Assembly (NCBI GenBank): GCA_016926255.1
Contig: JAFGOY010000031.1
Span: forward strand, 95,856 to 159,855
Source of the DNA: Anaerolineae bacterium
Lineage (GTDB): Bacteria > Chloroflexota > Anaerolineae > Aggregatilineales > UBA3940
Direction: 5' to 3'
Length of the DNA: 64,000 nucleotides
The position numbers and the translations under genes were made by a program. How positions within the stretch are numbered: the first letter of the stretch is position 1; every line of letters starts with the position of its first letter. Positions 9,028-17,582 of this stretch are shown in pieces. The notes beneath the pieces are model-generated. The model was not told where the DNA came from, did no database searches, and saw only the letters and a program-made list of their open reading frames with translations.

Positions 9028-11256
9028 TTATTTCGGAGACTCTTTGATCTCCGGCAGGATGAAGTAGAACAGGCTACCCTCGCCGACTTTACTCTCGACG
9101 CCAACCTCGCCGTCGAGCCGCTCAGTGATGCGCTGCACGATTGAAAGCCCCAGTCCATGCCCCTTCAAATTGGCCTGCACCAGCCGGGTAAACGGCCTGA
9201 ACAGTTTCTCCTGCTGCTCCCCGGTCAGGCCCTTACCGTTGTCTTTCACCCAGAACCGGATCATGCCGTCACCGGCCCGGTCATACCCCAACTCGACACG
9301 GGGCGGGTCGCCGCCGTATTTCAGCGCATTGCTGATATAGTTGACCCATATCTCTTCGATCCAGGGCGCATAGCCCTTCACGACCGGCCACTCGTTCGCG
9401 TATTCAATCTCGACCTCGTATTCGTCGCACAGCGGCCCCATCCGGGCGATCACTTCTTCAACCACCATCTCCATCGGTACCGGCCCGATGGTCAGTTCTT
9501 CCATCGTCCGCACCCCGGCCAGCAGCAACAGCGCCTGGATGATGTCGATCGCCTTGTCCGCCCCCTCCATCGAATAGCGCAGATACTGTTTAAAGGTCTC
9601 GTCGTCCAGATCGTCAAAGGCTTCGAGCAGAAGTTGTGAGTAGCCCCGGATCAGCCCCAGCGGGTTCTTCAGGTCGTGGGCGACCGTATGCGCGAACGCG
9701 TCCAGTTCCTTGACCAGTTTATCGCGTTCTTCGTAGGCGTTGGCATTGTCGATAGCAACTGCCACCCTCGCCGCCAGCATTTTGACCGACTCGAACACTT
9801 CGTCCGAGAAGCGCTCCGGGTACTCCGTCTCGATGGTCAGGAGACCGATCAACCCCCGATTGGATCGCAGCGGCACGCTGATCTGCGCCTTTGTCTCCGG
9901 GATGATCGCTACGTAATCGGGAACAGCGGTCACGTCGCGCACTATCATTGCTTGCTGCTCGCGGATCACCCGCCCCGCGATGCCCTGGTCAATCGGGTGA
10001 GGCTTATCGATCACGCCCGGCGGGTAGTGCCCCAGGGCATGAACGATGTTGATCTCGTTCCCTTCGATGACGCCGATGAAGGCGGCATCGGCCAGCGAGA
10101 GTCGCAGCGCTGCATCGATGGCGATATCCAGTACATAGGTGATATCCAGTTTGCGCGTCAGTTCGTGGTCGACCCGCCGCAGTGTCCTCAGGCGATCCAG
10201 CGTGGCCGTCAGTTCCATCTGCACTTTCACCGGCTCGGTGATGTCACGCAGGATGATCAACCGTCCCACGTATCCCCGCCGTTGACCCTTCAGCGGCGTA
10301 ATTCGCAGATCGTAATGTCTTTCCTCTCCTTCGAATGTGATAGAGATTTCTTCGTGCGCCTCCTCGACGTTTTCGTAGGCTTTGATCACTTCGATCCAGT
10401 CCGGGAGAACCTCGGTAGTTGGCATACCGATCACCTGATCGAGGCCGGGTTTGGCCAGCCTGCGGGCAGCCGGGTTCAACTCCAGAATCCGGTGCTGTGA
10501 ATCGGTGATAATGACCGCATCCCCCATGCTCGCCAGCAGCGCGTCGCGCGCCACCGGCACGATATCGAAAAGCTTGTAGCCAAACAGCCCAATCGCTATA
10601 CAGATACAGGTTATCGTCAATGCGTATGAGTTCGTATCCAATCCAGTCGGGGTAATTCCGGTCTGATAGAGCGCGTAGGTTATCAGGGGCACAGTCAAAC
10701 CGATCAGAACGATCAGGGATTGGTTGCGATACAGCGCCTCGGAGCGAGCGACATGCTGGGCGACCAGCACAACGCCGATGACTGCGGAAAATATGTAATA
10801 CCCGACCTGTGCCCAGTACCAGATTCCCTTGTCAAACGTGACAAAGTATTGATCCCCGGTCTGGATCAGTCTCATGTTGTTCCAGATCATGCCATGCAGA
10901 TCGTTTGTCCAGGCAAAGGCGAGAACAAAAACCGGGATGACGAACAACGCCACCATGTTGACGGCAGTCAGGTAGCGTTCGTTGCCGGTGTAGTCCAGCA
11001 CCAGGGCCAGTATCAGGGCCGGGAAGAACACAACGCCGAGATATTCGAATTTGAGCCAGAAGCGCACCTGTTCGAGCGTGGTGCTGCCCAGTTCCATGAT
11101 GTAGCCGATCAGATAGATGAAAATAGCGAGGCTGATCAATCCCAGGTAGATCGCACCGGGGGCAGAACGGCGGTGCCAAGACAGGAGAGTAATACTCAGC
11201 ACGACAACCGTACCGAGGATAAGCGGGATTGCATACGAAGAAAGATGCCAGCTCAT
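9028..11256 (-). CDS. Hybrid-sensor histidine kinase (7TM-PAS-GAF-HisKA-HATPase)
   Basis: 742 residues. Seven N-terminal helices (about 8-225) form a histidine-kinase 7TM sensor region. PAS (about 235-345) and GAF (about 365-505) domains follow, then HisKA with FAHTVAHDLKNP (phospho-acceptor H527) and an ATPase domain with N-box NYISNALKYG, G1 DNGKGL and G2 GHGLGLSI. All catalytic motifs are present. No receiver domain or response-regulator gene is adjacent, so the partner is unknown. The ribosome-binding site is weak (GGTGG). It likely senses a membrane or cytoplasmic signal. Confidence 0.93.
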   Translation of the reverse strand: MSWHLSSYAIPLILGTVVVLSITLLSWHRRSAPGAIYLGLISLAIFIYLIGYIMELGSTTLEQVRFWLKFEYLGVVFFPALILALVLDYTGNERYLTAVNMVALFVIPVFVLAFAWTNDLHGMIWNNMRLIQTGDQYFVTFDKGIWYWAQVGYYIFSAVIGVVLVAQHVARSEALYRNQSLIVLIGLTVPLITYALYQTGITPTGLDTNSYALTITCICIAIGLFGYKLFDIVPVARDALLASMGDAVIITDSQHRILELNPAARRLAKPGLDQVIGMPTTEVLPDWIEVIKAYENVEEAHEEISITFEGEERHYDLRITPLKGQRRGYVGRLIILRDITEPVKVQMELTATLDRLRTLRRVDHELTRKLDITYVLDIAIDAALRLSLADAAFIGVIEGNEINIVHALGHYPPGVIDKPHPIDQGIAGRVIREQQAMIVRDVTAVPDYVAIIPETKAQISVPLRSNRGLIGLLTIETEYPERFSDEVFESVKMLAARVAVAIDNANAYEERDKLVKELDAFAHTVAHDLKNPLGLIRGYSQLLLEAFDDLDDETFKQYLRYSMEGADKAIDIIQALLLLAGVRTMEELTIGPVPMEMVVEEVIARMGPLCDEYEVEIEYANEWPVVKGYAPWIEEIWVNYISNALKYGGDPPRVELGYDRAGDGMIRFWVKDNGKGLTGEQQEKLFRPFTRLVQANLKGHGLGLSIVQRITERLDGEVGVESKVGEGSLFYFILPEIKESPK

Positions 11257-11457
11257 GGATATGCCACCAACTTATTTGGCCGGATAAAGTCTCTCTGTTG
11301 ATCTATTGTAGTGTAAGTCCCTGTTTTATGCAGGTTTATTGGCGTAACAATACTATCCCAGTCAACCACTTGTGAGACGCCGCGATAATGAGTATCGTTA
11401 GTGTAGAGCAAAAACCAGATAGAACGCTGGTGGTTAACGCCTATCGAGGTCCCATCG

Positions 11458-13029
11458 ATGCAATATGAGTATCCTTCTCAACCCACTCCTGAAGTGCCTC
11501 CCCGGAAACGCCGGGCCCTGTTCCCGGCAGGTAAGCCGGTGCAGGCAGCGCTCGTCGGCACGCTGATCGGGCTGGCCGGGTTTACGTTCATTGCCGGGGT
11601 GATGATCCTCAGCTTCTATTTCTATTACCAGGTATCCGAACGTATTTTGCTCGGCGTAGCGGTCGGCGAGATCGAACTGGGCAACCACTCAATCGATGAG
11701 GCCGCCGACCTGCTCGAAGACACCTGGAACGCCGACGAGTACATCCACCTCTCGGACGGCGAGCAAACCTGGGCGGCATCGGCCCGCAGCCTGGGTCTCG
11801 CCATCGATGCGCAGGCGACCGCACAGCAGGCGCAGCGAATCGGACGCAGCGGTAAATTCTTCGCCGATATCGGCGCGGCGCTCACCGGGCTGTTCGGCAG
11901 CTATCAGGTGACGCCGGTCGTCGCCCTCGATCGCGACACGGCCCGCGAAGGGCTGACCGAATGGGCCGACACCATCACCGCCGAACCGGTCAACGCGACC
12001 ATTGCCTTCGAAGGTGGGCAGGTCGTCGCCGTGCCTGCCATGCCCGGTTATACCCTTGATGTCGAGGCCAGCCTCGACGTGCTCGCCTATGCCCCCGGCG
12101 CGATTGTCGCCGAGGGGACGCTCCCGCTGGCCCTGACGCCGATCCAGCCTGCCGTCACCGATGTGTCGCCGGTGCTGGCCGAAGCCCAACAGCTTCTCGG
12201 CGGCCCGCTGACACTCACCGCCTACGATCCCGTCACCGACGTATCGACCACTTTTGACGAGCAGCCCGAAGTCGTCGCCTCGTGGCTGGCCGTCGAAGAC
12301 GGCGAGAGCGGCCCGCAGATCACCGTCGATCAGGCGGCGCTCGAAGATTACTTCGCCACGCTCGAAAACCGCTTCGGCACCGGCTTGACCGTCGACGCTG
12401 AGAAAAACACCGAACCGGTCGCCGAGGCGCTGAGGGCAGGCGAGGCTCCGACGATCATCCTCGGCCACACCCCGACCGTCTACACCGTCCAGGCCGGTGA
12501 CTCCCTGATCAGCATCTCCTGGGATGTCGGGATGCCCTACTGGCGCATCCTCGAAGCCAATCCCGGCATCGACGAGAACTCGCTGACGGTCGGCCAGATG
12601 ATTACCATCCCCTCGAAGGATGACCTGCTCCCGCTGCCCGTCGTCCCGAACAAGCGGCTCAAAGTCAGCATCGGCAACCAGCGATTGTGGGTCTACGAGA
12701 ACGGCACGATGGTTCACGAGTTTGTCATCAGCACCGGCATCGAGGATTCACCCACCCAGCCGGGCGTCTTCCAGGTGCAAACCCACGAATTGAACGCCTA
12801 TGCGAGCAACTGGGATTTGTTCATGCCCCATTTCCTGGGCATCTACGAAGCCTGGCCCGGCTTCATGAACGGCTTTCACGGGCTGCCCACCCGCAACGGC
12901 GGACAGATTCTCTGGGCCGCTTCGCTGGGTCGCCCAACCTCCTACGGCTGCATCATCCTCGACATTCCCGACGCGGAGTGGCTGTACAACTGGGCCGACG
13001 ACGGCGTTGTCGTCGAGGTTGTGGAGTGA
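11458..13029 (+). CDS. L,D-transpeptidase with PG-binding-like and LysM domains
   Basis: 523 residues: a cytoplasmic start, one membrane helix (about 30-57), an ectodomain resembling the PG_binding_4/YkuD-associated region (ILLGVAVGEIELGNHSIDEA), a LysM domain (YTVQAGDSLISISWDVGMPYW, about 344-390) and a YkuD catalytic domain with NQRLWVYENG, the HGL histidine and SYGC (Cys498). It should form 3-3 peptidoglycan cross-links or attach proteins to the wall, outside the membrane. The hydrolase gene follows after 24 bp. Confidence 0.92.
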   Translation: MQYEYPSQPTPEVPPRKRRALFPAGKPVQAALVGTLIGLAGFTFIAGVMILSFYFYYQVSERILLGVAVGEIELGNHSIDEAADLLEDTWNADEYIHLSDGEQTWAASARSLGLAIDAQATAQQAQRIGRSGKFFADIGAALTGLFGSYQVTPVVALDRDTAREGLTEWADTITAEPVNATIAFEGGQVVAVPAMPGYTLDVEASLDVLAYAPGAIVAEGTLPLALTPIQPAVTDVSPVLAEAQQLLGGPLTLTAYDPVTDVSTTFDEQPEVVASWLAVEDGESGPQITVDQAALEDYFATLENRFGTGLTVDAEKNTEPVAEALRAGEAPTIILGHTPTVYTVQAGDSLISISWDVGMPYWRILEANPGIDENSLTVGQMITIPSKDDLLPLPVVPNKRLKVSIGNQRLWVYENGTMVHEFVISTGIEDSPTQPGVFQVQTHELNAYASNWDLFMPHFLGIYEAWPGFMNGFHGLPTRNGGQILWAASLGRPTSYGCIILDIPDAEWLYNWADDGVVVEVVE

Positions 13030-13053
13030 ACTTTACCGAAAGGAGCAGTCACC

Positions 13054-13743
13054 ATGACCACTAAAATTACCTGGTTAGGGCATGCGGCCTTTTCCCTTGA
13101 TATTGATGGTCAGCGCGTTCTGATCGACCCGTTTCTCAGCGGTAACCCGAAGGCAGCCGCCACCCATGAATCCCTCCCGGCGGATTATATTCTCGTCTCG
13201 CACGGGCACGGCGATCATATCGGCGACACGGTGGCGATTGCCCACCGGACCGGGGCGAAAGTGATCGCCAACACCGAGATTATCCACTGGCTGATCGGCA
13301 AGGAAGTGGCCAATACCCATTCGCAGCACATCGGCGGCGGGTATCATCACCCGTTTGGCTACCTCAAGCTGACCATCGCCCATCACGGATCGCGTCTCCC
13401 CGACGGCGGTGACGGCGGCAACCCGGCGGGCTTCCTGATCACCACCCTCGACGGACATAAAATCTACTTCGCGGGCGATACCGGCCTGTTCCTGTCGATG
13501 AGCCTGTACGGTGACGAGGGGATCGACCTGGCGCTGCTGCCCATCGGCGACAATTTCACGATGGGGCCAGATGACGCCCTGCGGGCGGTCAAACTGCTGC
13601 GCCCCAAAACCGTCATCCCGATGCACTTCGGCACCTGGAAACCCATCGAGCAGGACGCCGCCGCCTGGGTCGAGCGCGTCAACGCCGAAACGGAATCGCA
13701 GGCCGTGCTGCTCCATCCGGGGGATACGTTTACGCTGGGTTAG
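13054..13743 (+). CDS. UPF0173 metal-dependent hydrolase (beta-lactamase fold)
   Basis: 229 residues, full length for UPF0173. Metal ligands are in HGHGDH (50-55), later histidines (IAHHGS) and the AGDTGLF motif, with PMHFGTW near the end. This is a cytoplasmic metallo-beta-lactamase-fold hydrolase whose substrate is unknown across the family. A GAAAGGAG ribosome-binding site lies before the ATG. It lies 24 bp after the L,D-transpeptidase gene and is likely co-transcribed with it, though a functional link is not evident. Confidence 0.93.
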   Translation: MTTKITWLGHAAFSLDIDGQRVLIDPFLSGNPKAAATHESLPADYILVSHGHGDHIGDTVAIAHRTGAKVIANTEIIHWLIGKEVANTHSQHIGGGYHHPFGYLKLTIAHHGSRLPDGGDGGNPAGFLITTLDGHKIYFAGDTGLFLSMSLYGDEGIDLALLPIGDNFTMGPDDALRAVKLLRPKTVIPMHFGTWKPIEQDAAAWVERVNAETESQAVLLHPGDTFTLG

Positions 13744-13900
13744 CAGCACCGTGTCTGCCGGGCATACAATCGAGTATATTGCTGGCATATATCGTCTGGC
13801 GATATGCAGGGGGGCGATCTCTGCCAGCAACACTTTCCCTCATTTGCCCCAACCCACCATCTACGGGTATAAACAACCAACACGAACACCTGGAGACAGC

Positions 13901-14629
13901 ATGACCGGAACCTTCATCAATATCGCCACCGTCCTCGTCGGGACGATCCTTGGCCTGTTACTCGGCGGGCGGCTCAACGAGAAAGTCAAGCAGACGGTGA
14001 TGGCAGGGCTGGGTCTGGTGACCATCGTCAACGGCATCCACATGACCCTCGAAACCTCGAACATCCTGATCATGCTCGGCTCGGTGCTGGTCGGTGGCAT
14101 CCTCGGCGAGTGGTGGCACATCGAAGACGGCCTGAACTGGCTTGGAAGCAAGCTCGCCGACCGTTTCGACAAAAAAGAAGCCGGTGACGACAGCGGTTCG
14201 CGCTTCATCCGGGGTTTCGTCACTGCCTCGCTGATCTTCTGCGTCGGGCCGATGACGATCATCGGTTCGATCCAGGACGGTCTGGTCGGCGATTACCGCC
14301 TGCTCGCCATCAAGTCGATGCTCGACGGGTTCGCCGCGCTGCTGTTCGCCTCCAGCCTGGGGATCGGAGTCGGCTTCTCGACCATCGTCATCCTGATCGT
14401 GCAGGGCGGGCTGAGCCTGCTGGCAGGGCAGGCCGCGGCCATTCTCACCGACCCGATGATCGCCGAGATGACCGCCGCCGGTGGCGTGTTGATTATGGCA
14501 ATCGGGGTCGGGCCGCTGCTCGAACTCAAGCCGATCCGGGTCGGCAACCTGCTGCCTGCCTTACTGCTCGCCCCGTTGATCGTCTGGATACTGACCCTGC
14601 TGGGTATTCCGCTCGCTCCACAGTTCTGA
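13901..14629 (+). CDS. DUF554 family membrane protein
   Basis: 242 residues with about seven hydrophobic segments. DUF554 hallmarks are visible: the N-terminal GTILGLLLGGRL, the VGGILGEWW motif, RFIRGFVTASLIFCVGPMTI and SIQDGL. These are conserved putative transporters or channels (YdfK/YqgA type) without established function. The frame opens far upstream inside the hydrolase gene, but the ATG at 13901 with CTGGAGACAGC before it gives the normal family N-terminus. It starts a run of membrane-protein genes transcribed in the same direction with gaps of 13, 9 and 0 bp. Confidence 0.88.
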   Translation: MTGTFINIATVLVGTILGLLLGGRLNEKVKQTVMAGLGLVTIVNGIHMTLETSNILIMLGSVLVGGILGEWWHIEDGLNWLGSKLADRFDKKEAGDDSGSRFIRGFVTASLIFCVGPMTIIGSIQDGLVGDYRLLAIKSMLDGFAALLFASSLGIGVGFSTIVILIVQGGLSLLAGQAAAILTDPMIAEMTAAGGVLIMAIGVGPLLELKPIRVGNLLPALLLAPLIVWILTLLGIPLAPQF

Positions 14630-14642
14630 GATTGGGGGCCTG

Positions 14643-15725
14643 ATGTCTGAGCAAAACCCCGACGAACCTCCCAGGCGGTCACAGACGACGGCCCTGTACA
14701 GGTTCTGGCGTAAAACATTCATCCGGGTGCGGCGGTTCGCCGTTCATAAAGTCTGGCCTGCCGTCAAAGCCACCGGCTGGGTGATCTGGGAGACGCTCAA
14801 CCAGTTTTCGATGGATCGCGCCTGGCAGAAAAGCGCCGCGATCTCTTTCTTCACGCTGATCTCTGCCGCGCCGCTGCTGATCGTCGTCGTGCGGGTGGCC
14901 GGGGTCTTTTACCAGCAGCGGGTGGCCCAATATGAGATCGTCTACGAACTGGAGGAGATGGTCGGCGACGAGGTGGCGGGAACGGTCGAGCAGATCATCG
15001 AAGAAAATGAAGACAGGCCCGAACGGGGTAATGTGCTCAACGCCCTGATCGGCGTCGGCTCCTTTTTGTTCGGCGCGACCTCGGTGTTTTCAAACCTCAA
15101 GCACGCGCTGAATTCGGCCTTTGGCGTCCATCCCAGGGTCGGGCGTGGAGTCGGGGATTTTCTGAGGAACCGTACCATCGCCTTTCTGTTCACGATAGGC
15201 ATCGGCCTGTTGATTGTCGCCCTGCTGGTGTTCAACGCCGCGATCATCTTCGCCTATCGCTATTTCAGCGGCCTGCTGCCTGCCAGATGGTTCGACCTGA
15301 TCCGCACCCTGATCGACGTACGGGTACTGCGCGTTGTCCTCCGTGTTATCCTGATCACCATCCTGATCGCGCTGATCTTCCAGGTGCTCCCCGACACCAC
15401 GATGGCCTGGCGCGACGTGTGGATCGGCGCAGGGGTGACCTCACTGCTCATGACCGCCGGGCAGGTGTTATTCGGTATTTACCTGAGCTACAGCTCGATT
15501 GGATCGGCTTACGGTGCGGCGGGATCGCTGGTCGTGGTGCTGGTCTGGGTTTATTATTCGGCGCTCGCCTTTTTCTACGGCGTGGAATTTACATACGTTT
15601 ATGCCAATAACTACGGGTCACAGATTAAAATAGAAGAGGAGCGCCTGATAGAACGGGCCAGGCAGCGCCTTCGCCGGATTCGTGAACGGCGGGCGCAGGG
15701 CCGGGCAAAGTCAGTCGAAGGGTAG
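14643..15725 (+). CDS. YihY/UPF0761 family membrane protein (BrkB-like)
   Basis: 360 residues with six predicted membrane helices. Family features are the first helix region (KSAAISFFTLISAAPLLIVV), FGATSVFSNLKHALNSAF, LPDTTMAWRDVWIGAGVTSL and the closing YGAAGSLVVVLVWVYYSALA with FFYGVEFTYVYA. Formerly misnamed ribonuclease BN, the family is probably a transporter of unknown cargo. The C-terminus is a basic cytoplasmic tail rich in RR pairs. It lies 13 bp after the DUF554 gene and 9 bp before the paralogous pair. Confidence 0.9.
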   Translation: MSEQNPDEPPRRSQTTALYRFWRKTFIRVRRFAVHKVWPAVKATGWVIWETLNQFSMDRAWQKSAAISFFTLISAAPLLIVVVRVAGVFYQQRVAQYEIVYELEEMVGDEVAGTVEQIIEENEDRPERGNVLNALIGVGSFLFGATSVFSNLKHALNSAFGVHPRVGRGVGDFLRNRTIAFLFTIGIGLLIVALLVFNAAIIFAYRYFSGLLPARWFDLIRTLIDVRVLRVVLRVILITILIALIFQVLPDTTMAWRDVWIGAGVTSLLMTAGQVLFGIYLSYSSIGSAYGAAGSLVVVLVWVYYSALAFFYGVEFTYVYANNYGSQIKIEEERLIERARQRLRRIRERRAQGRAKSVEG

Positions 15726-15734
15726 TCGATAATC

Positions 15735-16568
15735 GTGAATCTCTCAGCGCAGGTGCTTGACTTTTTGACCGGCATCATGACTCCCCTGTTGATAGCGGGG
15801 CTGGCGATGGGGTTGTCCAGACTGGCAATCCAGGCCGTCCTCTGGCTGACATCCGTTCGCCGCCAGCGGATGCTCGCCCACGTGGTGCCGGTCGACGTGA
15901 CCGGCCAGGCCGAACTTCCCCAGATATTGATGCCGGTTGTATCCAGTTTGGAGGAAATGGATTTCGAGCGGGTGGGTGAGGCGGAGGTCATCCCACCGGG
16001 GCGGCCCCCGATGACCATGTGGATACTGGCCGAACCGAACAGGATGTGCCATGTCGAAGTATCGCTGATTCAAGGGATGCCGATTGTCCTGTTCGTCACG
16101 ATGTTCTCTGCCTACACCAACAACCGGGCATTTGCGGTCACCGCTTACCCATCCGGCCCGCAGACCGAGCAGCCGGATTACATCGCCCACACGGTCGAGG
16201 AGAGTCTCGACGCCGCCTACCGCCACCAGCGTTTGTTGGTCGAGCATTTCCGCGAGACGCCGCTTGCACAGTTTCGCGTCGATAGTATGGACCAGTTTAT
16301 CGAATACAGCCGCATCTATAACATTCACTTCGCCGGTCGGTTAGGCGGAGAGTCGCGGCGAAGGAGGCTGGGAGGCATTGCCAGCAGTGCCTATGATGTG
16401 GTGGTCTTCGGCGGCCTGACTGCCGCCAGCCTCTGGTTGAACATACCGCATTCACAACTGGTCTATTTGATTTTACCGCTGCTGCTTTCGATGATTCTCG
16501 TTCACCGGCTCCTGGAAGGAGCCAGAGCGCCCACCCACCCCAAACCGGGCGGGTGGCGAAGACCATAA
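15735..16568 (+). CDS. Conserved membrane protein, paralogue A of a tandem pair
   Basis: 277 residues from a GTG start. One hydrophobic segment lies at the N-terminus (FLTGIMTPLLIAGLAMGLSR) and two near the C-terminus; about 190 soluble residues lie between. It shares a common plan with the next gene: HVVPVDVTGQAELP against NVVPIDVSGETVLP, YPSGPQTEQPDY against YPAGFIFDEPDY, AAYRHQ in both, and EYSRIYNIHF against IYSRIYNSEF. No family was recognised. The neighbouring paralogue starts directly after this stop codon. Confidence 0.75.
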   Translation: MNLSAQVLDFLTGIMTPLLIAGLAMGLSRLAIQAVLWLTSVRRQRMLAHVVPVDVTGQAELPQILMPVVSSLEEMDFERVGEAEVIPPGRPPMTMWILAEPNRMCHVEVSLIQGMPIVLFVTMFSAYTNNRAFAVTAYPSGPQTEQPDYIAHTVEESLDAAYRHQRLLVEHFRETPLAQFRVDSMDQFIEYSRIYNIHFAGRLGGESRRRRLGGIASSAYDVVVFGGLTAASLWLNIPHSQLVYLILPLLLSMILVHRLLEGARAPTHPKPGGWRRP

Positions 16569-17414
16569 GTGATTCTGGTGTCGCCAATCTTCGATTTCTT
16601 AACGCGCATCTTTGGCCCACTTCTGCTGGTCAGCCTGACCGCCGGAGTGGTCAACCTCGCATTCCGAATCCGCATCTGGATGAGGTCTCTTCAGACCCTT
16701 CGTGGGATTTCCAACGTCGTCCCCATCGACGTAAGCGGCGAAACGGTGCTCCCCCCGGAGGAAATCCACCCAATCCTGATCACACTCCTGTCGCTCAACT
16801 TCAAACGACTGGGAGAAGTGCAGGTGAAACTGCCGGGGCATCCATCGCCCCATTACCGGTGGGTGCTGGCCTCTCCTGCCGGCCTGACTCACGCCGAAGT
16901 CTCGTCCACCGATGGCCGCCCGATGGTCGTTTTCGCCAGCCTGTTCACGTCCCCCGATCCGGCCCGGCATGCGGCAGCGATCACGTCTTACCCGGCAGGG
17001 TTCATCTTCGACGAGCCGGATTACAAGGCCCACGCGGTCGGCGACAGCCTCAAGGCTGCTTACCGCCACCAGTTGACGCTGATGATGACCTACCGGGTGC
17101 AGATGGGCGATCCGCTCTGCGTGGACAATATGCTCGATTTCATGATCTACAGCCGAATATACAACTCGGAGTTCGGGGTGATGTTCTACCAGCCGGTAGC
17201 CCGCAAAGCCGGGTTGTCTCTGATCGGGAGCCTCTACGACGTACTGGTTGCCGCCGGGGTGGTGGTCTGCTACTATTTGTTCGATTTGCAGGCCGCGTTG
17301 TTGATGGCGATTTCCATCCCCCTCCTGCTCTCGGTCTTTCTTGTCGACAACCTCTTGAAACGGGCCTGTAAAGTCGAATACCGACCTATGTCGGACGACT
17401 ACTCTTTATTCTAG
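16569..17414 (+). CDS. Conserved membrane protein, paralogue B of a tandem pair
   Basis: 281 residues from a GTG that abuts the TAA of paralogue A, so the two are surely co-translated. The layout is the same: an N-terminal hydrophobic segment (FLTRIFGPLLLVSLTAGVVN), a soluble middle with VVPIDVSGETVLPPEE and AAYRHQLTLMM, then two hydrophobic segments at the end. The pair arose by an old duplication, since only short blocks are still alike. The two may form a heteromer. Function unknown. Confidence 0.75.
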   Translation: MILVSPIFDFLTRIFGPLLLVSLTAGVVNLAFRIRIWMRSLQTLRGISNVVPIDVSGETVLPPEEIHPILITLLSLNFKRLGEVQVKLPGHPSPHYRWVLASPAGLTHAEVSSTDGRPMVVFASLFTSPDPARHAAAITSYPAGFIFDEPDYKAHAVGDSLKAAYRHQLTLMMTYRVQMGDPLCVDNMLDFMIYSRIYNSEFGVMFYQPVARKAGLSLIGSLYDVLVAAGVVVCYYLFDLQAALLMAISIPLLLSVFLVDNLLKRACKVEYRPMSDDYSLF

Positions 17415-17582
17415 AATTGTCATAACACAGCCCACTTACCTCCGAGTCAACCCTGACGCCGGAACCCTGCCGGACCAACAAAGCATACTCTAATCGCTTG
17501 TGCTATACTGTTGACGAGCCTGTTTACGCGTCGGGTATTACCTGTTCCGTGAGCTTCCCCCGGCGCTTCGAGGATCGTAAAC

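Noticed and set aside
11689..12717. 342-codon minus-strand frame opposite the L,D-transpeptidase gene
   Set aside because: No domain and antisense to a gene with clear LysM and YkuD motifs.
13511..13900. Upstream extension of the DUF554 frame
   Set aside because: The extension overlaps the UPF0173 gene in another frame and runs through noncoding DNA; the ATG at 13901 has a ribosome-binding site and the family N-terminus.
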